Source: Onchocerca volvulus (taxonomy: Eukaryota; Nematoda; Chromadorea; Rhabditida; Onchocercidae). Taken from it: a stretch of DNA of 64,000 nucleotides. This document shows, piece after piece, positions 1 to 12,300 of this stretch (the first letter of the stretch is position 1; every line of letters begins with the position of its first letter). The notes under the pieces were generated by a model, which was not told where the DNA came from, did not search any database, and saw only the letters and a list, made by a program, of their open reading frames with translations. The position numbers and the translations under genes were made by a program. Location: assembly GCA_000499405.2 (NCBI GenBank), contig HG738140.1, positions 9,699,560-9,763,559 of the forward strand, read 5' to 3'.

Positions 1-20
1 TTGGAATAATATGTTTGCAG

Positions 21-221
21 GAAATTGTGCCATTCCAGCAAATATATCGCATCAATAGCGTTACCTTGGAATTGCGAAAATATTTGTTTCCTTTTTTAAT
101 TATAAATTTCTCCCTATTGATGCGCTGGGGGATAGAACTATTCAGAATTGGAAAGAATGGGAATTTTCAGAGCGAAATAAAAATAGCAAGTATATTAATT
201 CTTTATTATGCATTATTGTAA
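21..221 (+). CDS. probable terminal exon of a gene entering from the left
   Basis: A good 3' splice acceptor (TTTGCAG, 14-20) is followed by 66 open codons ending in TAA at 219-221. The first 20 or so residues (starting EIVPFQQIYRI) look like coding sequence; the rest is rich in Phe, Leu and Ile, which AT-rich noncoding DNA also produces. I read it as the last exon of a gene whose earlier exons lie outside the window. I do not recognise the protein. It could be chance, since only the acceptor and one open frame support it. Confidence 0.3.
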   Translation, partial: EIVPFQQIYRINSVTLELRKYLFPFLIINFSLLMRWGIELFRIGKNGNFQSEIKIASILILYYALL

Positions 222-1653
222 AAATGAAGTACTTTGATTTCAGATTCCTAAACTGGAATTTGGATAAAAAAGAACTTCAATTTCAAATCCTATATCTTTT
301 TATTTGGATACTTCCTAATACTTGAATTATTTTATAATCAATGTTAAATAATAAAACTGATGCAGTAGTGATAGCGACTATCATTTTGCTCATATATTTC
401 AAATTGATTGTACGAATTTCTTGCGAACCGAAATTAAAGATTTTGATGCAATATTTGAGTACCTCGGATTTGCATCATTTCACGTAAAACCAAACATTTA
501 CTGCGATTAATTCTACTGAATCTCATTACATATAATTTCGGCAGCATTTCGGAAAATTCATGGTTGTAAGTGTAGTAGTGGAAATTCATTATCCCAACAA
601 AACATTTTTCTTACATCATAAATTTCAATCAGTTATTCATGATCCTTTTCGAACTTCCGAATTTCATGGAGTATTTTTGCTTAAGCGATAAAGTTTACAG
701 ACGTTTGAGACAGTTCAGCAACTCCTAAGATTTCTAGTCAAACATTATTTTGCTACGAAAGGAACAAAAATAAAATGGACTCTAACAAGAGTCGGCCTCT
801 TTTTTCTTGCTTTAAATTCATTTCTGGTAAGTTTGAATAAAATTTAGTCCCTTGCTTATCTTTTGATGAAAATTATGCTTTGCATATAAATCGTACGATA
901 GCTGGAATTAATTGGGCTCAATATTAATTGGAATTGCAAAGCATTTGACCAAGTGTTACAAAAAAAAAAACTTTTTGTAGCATGAAAATGTAACATTATA
1001 ATTCATTTTGTCTTCAAAATAGCAAATTTCGGGCCAATTTATAAACAAATTCAAATATTCATTCTAAATAACTCATCCATATCCATTCGATTACAAATGA
1101 AACGCTGGAATAAGCCACGATCAATTTCTTTCACTTACAGGTCATTACAAATTGCTATTCCAATAAAGGAAATATATAAAGTCTAACTTAGTTAAATAAT
1201 CAACCGCATTAAGAAAGACTTTTTGGTATGCTTATGTATTGCTAAATATTTTTATTGCATTAAAAACAATACAAAAACAAAAAAAAAATTCAGTATAGGT
1301 CTTCATTTGATTTCACAAATTCCATATTTTGGTGAAAAAGGAGGGTAAGAGAACTTAATTTTCTTTTGAACATCACATCCACTCCATGTGAATAGAATTT
1401 TTTACATAAAATGAAGCACTGATTTTTGAATAAATTCAACTATCTGAAACTAACCGCTATTCTTAAAATTTGATTTGATCTTCTCAAATGTCATTCCTCA
1501 TAAAAGCCTTTCAATTTTTAATTTCCAAAAAAAGTTTTCAGAATCAGTTTAAATAAATTTCAAAATTAGTGACAAAGACATCTCAAGGATTACCGATTAT
1601 CTATATTATTTATTAGGAATAATTTCGTCGATCTTTATTGTTTTACCTTATTT
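222..1653. other. gene-poor intergenic DNA
   Basis: AT-rich sequence without a convincing gene. One two-exon short ORF can be drawn on the plus strand: ATG at 775, donor GTAAGT at 827, acceptor at 1140, stop at 1166, giving 25 residues starting MDSNKSRPLF. The donor is strong, but nothing else supports it. Confidence 0.5.
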
Positions 1654-2388
1654 TTAGTCTCCTTTTCTAAAAATTCCTTTCCAAGAGATTATTATGTAAT
1701 AAGCGAATCCATACAGTGCCAATATGATACCGTATGTAATTGCTGGCAAAAACAATTCCGAAACTATAAAATTAAAAAATTTAGGTACGAGAAATCTTGG
1801 CTGAAAATGATGGTTACTGGATTACCACCATTGGATATCAACTTCCACACTTACAAATAATGTAGCGTATATGAGAGTTTAATAAAGGAAATATCACCTT
1901 TTCCACTATCTCGTTTGAGGACGTAGATTCGATAGAAGAATACAAATAAAGTTAATATAGCCGACGTTATCTATAATTTTTGTTTTACGGTGAAGCATAA
2001 TTTTCTAAAATTATTATATGAAATATTTCTAATTTCCATGAACATTTCCAAATATTGAATGTTGGTGAAATTTTGCAAGAAATAGAAATGGAAAAGGACT
2101 ACATTTGAATTTTTTTTTTTTAAAAAAATATTTTAAAAGTAATGGGCTGTCAAGATTTTTTTTAAAAAACTGCGATTTTTATCATCAACTAACAATCATT
2201 CCAATGAGCGGTGTAATGAATAGTTTTCGTTCGGTTGTAACAGCGAACACAGTAATGATTGAAACAATCAGAAGCACAATGATAAGAAAAAAATTTGGGA
2301 TTGAATCTAGCGTGAATCCATAATCGTTGAGGCCACGTATACAAATTACCATCGTTGCAATCAGGAACAACACCAATAATACGTACAT
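1654..2388 (-). CDS. four-helix membrane protein, unknown family (5' end uncertain)
   Basis: Three exons on the minus strand join in phase: 2388-2194, 1970-1898 and 1763-1654 (TAA at 1656-1654). They give about 125 residues from the first usable ATG at 2388. The chain is almost all membrane: hydrophobic stretches at about residues 2-17, 33-49, 57-78 and 94-112 (such as LLVLFLIATMVI and GIILALYGFAYYIII), ending in a short basic tail KGIFRKGD. Introns start GTTAGT and GTGATA and end in CTATAG or TATAG, all normal for nematodes. The frame stays open upstream of 2388 to an AG, so a further 5' exon is possible. The design resembles small nematode tetraspan proteins, but I cannot assign a family or function. 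Confidence 0.55.
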
Positions 2389-3002
2389 CCATATCTTAAG
2401 TTGTGTTCATTTTGAAAGACGCTTAGTTTAATATTAATTTTCATGTTTTTTTCAATTTCACATTTATTTTTATCAAATTAATCTGACGAAATTTTTTTTT
2501 TTTTGTTATCTATAGAAAAATATTTGATAGTTCATATTTCACTGAGTTGTATTATTGAGAAGAGCAATATCACTTTGCCTTTCATTTTTTAGCAGAGTAT
2601 GAATTTTGCAAATAACTCACTATAATCGGTAATAAAAACAGTTTTTTGATTTTGTTATTCCTCTTCACTTCATCAAGATGTTGATTTCTTAACATTTTTC
2701 TTCAAAGAATTTTTTTTTTTGGAAATTTTACTTTCCTCTTTTTCAAAAAGTTCTGTAATTCAGCTTCTATCGTTCAAAATCCTGCGAAGCAAGTCTTTTC
2801 GTTACATTAACCGTTCAACTCCTCCTCGTAAATAATAAAACAAATCACCAATTTTTGCCAATGAATTTTGAAATAATAAAAGCAGTTAAAAATTAACACA
2901 ATTTTATATTTTTCATTTTGAACGAATTCTGTTTTTTTCACAATATTTCATAACCAGAATTGTGCTCAATTTATACACGAATAAAATATGCAAATCTCAG
3001 CA

Positions 3003-3012
3003 TATATAAATA
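3003..3012 (+). promoter_or_regulatory. TATA-like element
   Basis: TATATAAATA lies about 60 bases before the ATG at 3072 of the secreted-precursor candidate. TTCTAG at about 3051-3056 could be a trans-splice acceptor between the two. The position fits a promoter; the match is only to the TATA consensus. Confidence 0.35.
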
Positions 3013-3071
3013 GTGAGAAGTACTGAAAGTTGTATTCATTTCTTTTTTATTCTAGCAACTAGTCGACTCGC

Positions 3072-4302
3072 ATGACTTTCTCTTCCACAGGTAAAATACT
3101 TTCTTTCGTGGACATTAACGATTCTCGTTGATCTTTCAGTGAAGTTATCCATCTATTTATATGTTCGTTGGTTTGCAGGTAAGCTGTGGGTCTTAATTAC
3201 TACTGTCGTTTGTTTGTTAGATATAATCGAGCCAATCGATGGACAAACTCCTATCATGAAACCGATAAAGCGACGTTATAAATTAATTCCGTTTTACGAT
3301 GATGATATAAAAATTAGCGATCCCAGTAAGCCTGTAAGATTTCTTAAAAGATCTCGAAAAATGAGTATTTTTCTTTCTAGAAGTTCAGTTTTATCTAATT
3401 CATTAATAGAAAGATCAAAGCTAAAAAATTGCATCCATCTCTTAACCATTCCTTCACTGAACTTTTTAAGATGTCCCAGGATTGAACAATCCGAGAAGTT
3501 AGACTGGGAAGCTTTTCGATTATTAACAAAACTTGTAATGGTCTAATAAATTTCAATTAAATTTTGTGATACACTCAGTGATGGATCGAAATCACTATTG
3601 CTTCATCTGTTTAGTGTATCCATGCAATTTACAAATGATTCTTTGCAAATTGAAAAATCAAAAAATTGCATTAGTTTTTTGAGTTCAATGATTTAAACCA
3701 TTTATTTCACTTCACATGTTAAATTATCTTAGTTTAAAAAAATTTTGATCAAGTATTAATTCATTTATGAACTGAAATAATAGCTTAATAGCTTTGTTTA
3801 AAATATCGTAATTTATTTAGTAACTGACCAATATTTCACTTACTACAGTAATTGACTACTTATTATAGCAAGATACTAATGATGCAAACTAGCACTATTA
3901 ATAACTCTATTCACAACTGCCTATTGACAGTGTTATTCAAATTTATAGACTATAATATTTCCAAACAGACACTAAGATGAAAGATTATTTTGCCATTAAT
4001 AAGCAGAACGTTAACATTTCTTTTACGATCTGGCTTTTTTTTTTCATATCACATTCAAAAATTTCACTTTTTTAAACATAAGTTTGCTTGATTGAATTTT
4101 CGTTTTATTTTTGTAAATTCATAGATGATTTGATTAACAGGCTCTGATCCAAGATCTTTTATTACTAAGCCATGTGTTAAATAATACGGCAGACACGGTT
4201 TTTGGCTCCAAAGATATAGTACGCGATTTATTGACATTTTTCGCCGATTTAGATCAAATTATGATGTTAGCATATTTTTCTTTAAAGAGAAAGAAAGCAT
4301 GA
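3072..4302 (+). CDS. candidate secreted precursor with dibasic cleavage sites, 191 aa
   Basis: Three exons join in phase: 3072-3090 (ATG plus five codons and one base), 3140-3534 and 4141-4302 (TGA). The N-terminal region has a hydrophobic run at residues 23-36 (LWVLITTVVCLL) that could be a long signal peptide or an anchor. It is followed by basic cluster KRR (50-52), a 23-residue segment rich in acidic residues, and KR (76-77) with a further RK at 79-80. This is the layout of a prohormone or neuropeptide precursor with one bounded peptide. The C-terminal third (about 138-191) is helical and Leu-rich, ends KRKKA, and has only two cysteines before it (89, 103). I do not recognise the family. 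An unprocessed membrane or nuclear protein is the alternative. The exon structure is more certain than the role. Confidence 0.5.
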
Positions 4303-4396
4303 ATGAACAATTTTGGATTGCATCTTCAAAAGATTAAAGATAATTTCTAAAATAACAGTCGGAGAAATTACACAACATTGAACAAATTTTTTGCAG

Positions 4397-5002
4397 ACAG
4401 TGGTTATTTTTATTTCTGATATGTTCGAGCTTTTTTCACGCGGCTGCATGCGCATGCATTGGTTGCTGCGCATGTTATGTTTTCAAAAATGAAATTCGAA
4501 ATACTCTTAAGGTAAAATTTGAACAGCAAAAAAACGTGAATTATATGGAAGTTTAGATCCTGAACTTGGAGAAAAAAACTTTACAATTATGCAATTGATG
4601 AAATAATAGTTCTAATAATTTTAGTTTGCAAAGCAACAACCTAAATCATCTGATCAGCCACCAGGAACGAACAATGCACCAGAAGGAGAATTACCGGTTG
4701 TACCACCACTGCAAAGTTTCCAAAAAGGTACTATACACACAAAAGCAATCGATGATTGATTTCGAATTCAATATTCAAGCTTTAAAGCATATATTCTATT
4801 TTTTCTTTTCTTCTTGAGCACGATTAATCATCTATATGTTTTACGTATCAATGAATTGTAGCAAACTTAAAAAACGATTCCCAAAAAATTTTGAAAATCG
4901 TTTTCAAATTTATCAAAATTTTTAAATTTCTGATCTTTATTAATTACCTCTGTATGCTCCTTTTTTCTTTTAGCTAGTAATATACCAAATACACCAACTT
5001 GA
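4397..5002 (+). CDS. small Cys-rich single-pass membrane protein (5' end not found)
   Basis: Three exons fit together: 4397-4511 (acceptor TTTTTTGCAG, donor AAG|GTAAAA), 4625-4727 (acceptor TTTTAG) and 4974-5002 (acceptor TTCTTTTAG, TGA at 5000-5002). The first encodes a transmembrane helix with clustered cysteines (FFHAAACACIGCCAC). It is followed by a hydrophilic Pro/Gln-rich tail (KQQPKSSDQPP, then a short final exon ending NTPT). The reading frame enters the first exon with one leftover base, so at least one upstream coding exon exists. It does not join the terminal exon of the preceding gene, which ends in TGA at 4302, unless that transcript is alternatively spliced. I know no family for it. 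Cys-rich transmembrane segments with short cytoplasmic tails occur in palmitoylated adaptor-like proteins, but that is only an analogy. Confidence 0.45.
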
Positions 5003-6337
5003 TTATTTGGCAAGTGGAATCTGTCTACAGCGGTTTGTTTTTAAGCAGCTCAAGATCTATTCTTCTATTTTGAAACTGACAGTCACAGTATTTAGAGAAT
5101 AACAGAAGAATTTCCAAAAAAAAATTCAAATTGAAAAAACTTTTCGTAGATTTAAAAATCGTACTATAGCAATGAAAAATTTCGGGATTAAAGCAACAAT
5201 AAGCTCTTGAAAAAAAGCGAAACGCAAAGCTTCCGAAATTTGGAAGTGAAAATTACAATTTCCTGAATTGCAAACAAATTCTGTAATTTTTTGATTAATT
5301 AATTTTTTAGATTTTCTGGAGATTAAAAACTAAGTAAGCATTAATTAAAAAAAAATTAAGGACTGATTTCTGATATTTATAGTCCGTTATTTGAGAAAAA
5401 ATGGAATAATTTCAACCGAATTATATATTTTGAAGACAAATGAAATCAGAAAAAACGTTTCTTTGGTTATGAATTTAAGCTTTTGTCAAATTCAGATTAT
5501 TTTATGCATAAACAAAATTTGAATGTATTTGTACATCGATAACAAAAGACAATGTGAAATGTCAAAATTATTTGAATTCAGAATTGAAGTTTTGGACTTT
5601 TTAGATGTTAATTTCGAAACTTTTTTTAATGACGTAAACAAAAAAGTGTTAATTTCCAATTGAGATCACAGAATGCAAAATTGAGCCATATTTAGGGCCC
5701 TCACATAAAACAGGCAACTATTCACTAAGCAGTTAAATGCAAATAAGTTAGTCTCAGTACTGACGTCCGAAATCACTGTTAGAACGACGTTTTACAAATA
5801 TTCTTTTCGGGTTGCTTGCATCATCAAAACTTGATTTCGAACTCTAAAATTTTGCAAAAATTAAATTTTAAAGTGCACAAATATATTTAACATTGGAAAT
5901 TGCAAAAAAGATACTCCCGCCATAATCAGAGAGCTTATGTTTTCATAGAAATGATATATAATTAGGCTGATACATCAATTTGCACTGCTTTTTTCATCTG
6001 AATTTCTGTTGTTCGCAATTTTCCCACTGATGTAATTCGTTTTCGTTTTAGAATTTCCGGCAAAATAAGGAGTTAGCTAGCGTTATCTATTATTTCTTCA
6101 AAGAAATAATAGATTACGCTCTTAAAAAAGAAAGTGCTAGTAATGGTATATTAAAAAAAGTAAAAAAAAAGGAATAGAAAAAGAATTCGGATTTCTGATT
6201 GACTATAAAATGTCATTTATTCTACGATGACTTTTAAGGCTTAATTTATTCTTCTGGGCAACGAAATTGCTGATACCACATAAACAATATTTATCACGAA
6301 TCCTCGTATAATAACTGAGCAATTTAAATGATAATAT
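5003..6337. other. intergenic, holds one hairpin
   Basis: No gene is supported here on the plus strand. On the minus strand an AATAAA lies near 6217-6222, about 120 bases after the CNNM stop, and is a likely poly(A) signal for it. A 42-base inverted repeat at 6079-6120 is listed separately. Confidence 0.4.
6079..6120. repeat. inverted repeat, 20-base arms, 2-base loop
   Basis: The arms 6079-6098 and 6101-6120 are complementary except for one position (inner 13 bases perfect: TCTATTATTTCTT and its complement). It lies downstream of the CNNM gene. Confidence 0.7.
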
Positions 6338-9300
6338 CTATTTAACAATAATGCAACGCAAACATTCGTACCTCTTTTCTTGTAAAAATTTCGGATATGC
6401 ACCTTGATTGCGATGAACTTCCTGAACATAGTGATGTTTTAAGCAGCGATCCAATAGAATCTTTTTCACTCCTGAGTTAGGGATCACTTTGATACATTTA
6501 AACAGTCTGAATTTATTCTTCATAATATGAGATTACTGAAGCAGGGTAGAACTAAATTCTAATACTTTGGGTAAATTATCATTAGTAAAGCAAAATGTCA
6601 GTTTTTCTGCAATTCCAAGTGAACAGCATTCACTAATCAATACTATTCAATACTATTTCAAAACATTCCGAAAATAAAAGTATACCGTGCTGCACGAGCG
6701 ATTTTAGTTACTTTGATGGCATTCAGATAGGCAGATACCGTGAGATGAAAAAATCGGCAGAAATCTGTTACGAGAAGATCGAAATCCGGATTGAACTGGA
6801 TTGAATGAATCAACTGCGATTTTGAGTCTGAATATATTAAAGTTCAATGCATCTTGTGATGCTACTTAAAATGACACATGACATTCCGTCTGGTAGCAAG
6901 GCAGGTATTTTATCGATTCTGCTTATCGGCATTTTTTATTTGTTATTCAGTAATAATGGGAAATAAATTTTATACGATATAATAATACCATGCAAAGTAA
7001 ATTAAATGAATGAGTGTAATAGAAAGAATCGGAAGAACAACAGATTTCTGATTAATCAGGAATCATCTAGAAGCAAACTAGCTGGATTCGAAAAAAAAAT
7101 TTTCCTTAACAATTCATATTTTTCAAATTTATCTAGCAAATCATTTTTTCTGAGTCTTCAAATGTTAATGACTGCTTAAACAAATTTTTTGTTATCGTGT
7201 TGCTCAGCAACATTTATTACCTGATAAATTAAAATCTCTTTCATCGTTTTCCAAATTACCAGTGACAAGTTCATCCAACTGATCTAAAATCTCATCTCCA
7301 AACGATGTCCAAGGACCAGCTTCAAATTCCATCTGCAATCTACACTTTTATTTTTGAGATAAGCAAATATTTCCTTCCTAATTTGACTTGATAGTTCGTT
7401 AGACGTATAACATTACGAGATATCAATATTAATTTCTTGATCAATATTAAACATTTGTTTCAGGCAACAAAACTTTTGCGAAATTTCATAAAATATTCTA
7501 CATTTCTCAATTTGACAGTAGCACGGCCTTCCAGAATCACAACAAAACGAAATGCTGGTTCATTCATGCAGTATATAGGTACCGTTTCACGTTGCTTTGC
7601 CGAATAACCTGTTATTCGTGGTGAGTAGGACATATCAATCTGCAAGACAGTAAAATTCAACAGAACGCAATCATACCTTCGATGGTAAATGCAAGAAATT
7701 TTCAAAATTTTCTCAATTTACATGAAAAGTGAAACTCTAGCAGAATGATAGTAATGGAATACAGCAATTAACTTCTTGTTTCAGATTAACATCGCTAGCA
7801 AGCAAACTTTTTACCTGTTTGATACTTCGCTTCAGCAAATGAGCCAAAGCTCGCGGTTCCACGTACTCATCACTGAATATTACGTGATGTTGTTGCAAGA
7901 AATGTATTGTCATCTGTTCCATATGTACCGATAATTCTTTGCTGCATTCTTCACTTGTTAGAATTTTAGTGAAACCTGGTTCCTAAAATTTCAATGTGCC
8001 CAATAAATGATTTCGCTAAATAGCATATGTCCATTAGTTGTGATTGTTTTTCTTCTTTTAAGAAAAGAATTACAAATATGATTACAAAAATTATCGATCG
8101 ATTACAAATTTATTTTTTCACCACTATCAGTTATGCTTTACATACCGAGTAGTTAAAAATACTGAGTAGTTACTAGAATGAAAGTCTATTATTCACCTTA
8201 ACATGTTTTCTTCTTGATCTATATGTATTATCAATAACTGAATCACTTTCATCAATAATTTCTGCTTGCAAAATTTCCTCTACAATATCTTCTAGCGTCA
8301 CAATACCAAGTAGACTGTTTGTCTGTCGATTTATTTTCCGATTGTATATATTGGGTACATTTTCAACAATAGCCAAATGATAGTTACCCTGTAAATTTGA
8401 AAAACCGGGCCGTTATAATTTAAATCAGCAGTATACTTTCAACAGATTTGTTTTGAAATGCATAAAAATGATAAATGAACAATTTAGATAAATTTCAATT
8501 AAGATAACTTGCTGCTTTGAATTCATCAAGCATAGAATGCAACGGCTTGTTTGCTTTTACAAATCGTAATGGATATTGATTAAATTCACAAATTGTTTTG
8601 ACGGTGAAATTATCACGTGGATCGATCAGAGCCAAATCCTTTACCATGAGGAGAGCTTTGATGTTGTTCCGATCGTCATTCTGAGTATATTCAGAATAAC
8701 TTGAGTTGCTCTATCATTAAAATGATAAAAATTCACTAATGAAATTCATATTAATAAAGATTTATTTAAATTGTAAAAGTGTGAAATCAAAAAAACAAAA
8801 ATTAGTGAAATAAAGTAAATTGAATACTGAAAAAAGGAGTAAAGTAGTAAATAAAGTGAGCAAAATTGGTTGATTTTTAATGTCTTTACCATCTTTTTGT
8901 TGACTCTATCATTTAAGATTATGAAGAAAAAATTATGAAAATATCGAAGTATGAACGAAATCTTGAATTAGAAAGTAAGGAAACTATAAAATAGAGATAG
9001 TTAGGAATTCATAAGGTAGGAAAGGGATTCAATTGAAAACAATACATATGAATAAAATGTTCTTTCTTGGTCATCGTGACAAACGAATTTTCTTCCATGA
9101 ATCGTTAAAATATCTTAACTAACTGCATAGATTGGTATTCTGGAATAGCCACGTCTCATAATTTCGACAATTGCTGTTGCATCGATGACCATATCTTCTG
9201 GTAACATGAATACGTCCTGTTATATAAATATCTTAATGGGGTTTAATTTTTTTTTTTCCAAATGATTTCCTCAGAAGATTTCAAATGTTGTCCTGGAATA

Positions 9301-12300
9301 TAGCGAAACACTATTTGAATCAAAATTACAATGCTAATTAAACAATTAAAGATGCAAAAGAATGAGTACTTAGGTTCCAATGATCGAAATTAATATTCAA
9401 ATGAAATACCTCAATTTTAGTTAATATATCACCCACAGTTTTCTCGCTTATTTCCATAGCACCAACAGCTATTTTCAGTTCAGCTGCTAACTCTTGATTC
9501 TCTTCGCATGCAGTCATTTTCATCAAATTTATCAGCCTTAACTTCATATCAGTTACTTCATCTATTCAATGATGATATTTCAATATAATAATGTGCAACG
9601 CCTTCCCAAATTCAGTGATGAGAAGTAATATATTATTTTTCGCTGAAATTAACTGATAACGCCGTAGACTACAAGGCATTTTATGTGTAACAAAATTCCG
9701 TGTAAGCAATAATAATCTGAGAATAGACGCTAATTTAGACTTGAAATATTTAGCCACAAGCGTTTCCTTGACAAATCAAATTATTAGAAATATTACTCAC
9801 TTGCACCGGTCGTATACTGGAGTATCTTCACCCAAGAAAATATCCAGAATTTTGCTGATCAGATATGAGAGAGGAAATGTGAGAATCATAAATGCTCGAG
9901 TTAACCAAATTGTATACGCGCCAACTGCTAAGCCCTTCCTGATGATTTTTTTTTTTTTTTTTTAAATTTTAGATAAATATTTTGACAGAAAATTCAATTA
10001 GAGCAATATTAAGGTCTTTTGAATTTTCTCATTCCTTTTCGCAGAAGATTCTCTGACAATATTGTGCATTATGTCAATAATTTCCGAACAATTTCTAATT
10101 TAAAATCAAAATTTATAGCTGTAGTGCTTACGATCAATTAGAAATTTTTTAAAGGAAACAGTTCGTAAATCCTAATAACTGAAATTATGGCCTACAAACT
10201 CAGCACAACACCATTCTTTATTTTTGCAAACTACTCATATCGCTTCTACACATGATACTAAATGAGATGTTTGCGCTTTATGGATCTATAAAAAGACATT
10301 TTCTTTAACGTTTTATGGATCTATTGAAATATCTTCATCACAAATTTCCGCGAAATTAATTTCTTTATCCATGTTAAGACCATAAAAATTGCATCAAAAA
10401 TTTCAATTCCATCTAATATTTAATTTTATCAAAAATTAATGTGCCCATTTGCCTCTTTTTTCATCCGTATTAATAAATTTGAGTTTTTTAATGGCTCAAT
10501 AACTTCTATTGCTCACCACTCCATCAAGTTTGCAACTGGCTCATCAAATTGATACCCATTTGTTATGAATATTTTACTTTTTTTAAGAATTCATTTTCTG
10601 TACCAGTCACTACCAAAGCATATTACTACTTGATCAATTCCTTAACTGTTTTCTAATCATATCATTTTTTGCTTATTTCTTAATGCATACTTCTGCTACC
10701 TTCTTCACTGCAAAAATTAGTATGATTTGATCATTTCCAAAATTTGATGAGTCAGTGCTTCATTATTTCATCATCCATGCAATTGAGCAAAATAAATCAG
10801 TGACTTCCAAAAATATGCTCCATAATTTTTTATATTAAAAGTTTCATATTTATAATATAATAAAGAAGGATTTGTCTTAGAAGTTATGTGAAGTTTCTTC
10901 TTTTTGCAATTCATTTTGGCTAATGATTAGTGAACAGCAGCCTTAAGGCCTTTGACATTCATTACAGCTTATAGAAGTAATGAAGTATGTCGCTGTAAAT
11001 GTTAATAGTTGAAATATGTTTTATATTATTTCATTCCATCTAACTTGATTCTCTTCAGGAAATTTGAGCTTTGCTAATCAAATCAGCACTAGCCGAACTG
11101 CTATGAAAATGACAAGAAATTGCTTTTTATCAAAAATTTAAGTATTCTAGATTAGAATTGAAAACAACTTCGATGTTATAATTCCTAGCAGCAATGTTTT
11201 GAATTGTAATGATCAATACCTTCCTTTTCCTACATCACCATCATGAAGACCTGTTTGTGAAACTGCTTGCATGCTATTAATTCGTTTTTAAGAACAATAA
11301 ACGAATAAAACAGGTCATATCTAAAACCAACTTGACGCAGATACTTTGTGGGATGATTTCGCCGATCACAACAATTCCAATGGATGAAAGAATAAATGCA
11401 ACCATTCCACTGGTCATATCCTCGAACAATATTGATATTGCTGCATTCACCACTACATTCATGATTAATATTGTACATAACAGATAGTTACCTGACTGTC
11501 GTACCGGTAGTATAGTTTCTGCATATTTCCGCTCCGTTTTTGAACCTGAAATCGCAGTAATATTTTCCTGAATTAAATTACAGTTTTTTTTCTTTCACAA
11601 ATCAGCTAATTACATGATGGCACATGGTGTATAATTATGATATTTTTTGGATTAAATTTATTTTTACTTATTAAATTGACAAATCATTTGAAACAGCCTG
11701 TTTGTCTAATTACAGGTTTTTGAAAAAGACATCCATCCTTAATAGTTCTTTCTTTTTTGAAAATCTATTGCTAAAACCTTCTAGTAATTAAACTATCTTA
11801 AGAGAAGAGATTAAGTTTAGTTTAATTCGATAAATCATAACATTAGTTTTAGATGTTTATAGGAACTAGTTAGAGCAAAAAATTAAAAATAAAATTATTG
11901 AAATTTTTCTTGGTACTAAGATCCAGTTTGATATATTATCTATCACATGCATGAATATTTTATTGTTGAAAGCATGCAATCATTATTGCTATATGTAAAA
12001 CTGCCTTTTCAGAGGTTTATACCAAAATCGAGACACTCATCTAATGCTACTTTATTAAATATCATAAAGAAAATGAATCAAAAATTACCACATTTTTGTA
12101 TAAGCATTAGTTCCTGCGGTGAAAGAGCCATAAGGCCTAAATTAAGGCCTGAAAATAAAGCAGAGAGACAAAAAAGTACAAAAATGATACTGATCTGGAG
12201 ATATCCAGGTAAATAATATATGCGAGTTGGCGTTTCCGTAACTATTGAATTGCGTGATTCATCCATCTAAATTTAGCAATTACATGAACTTGTAGAAGAA

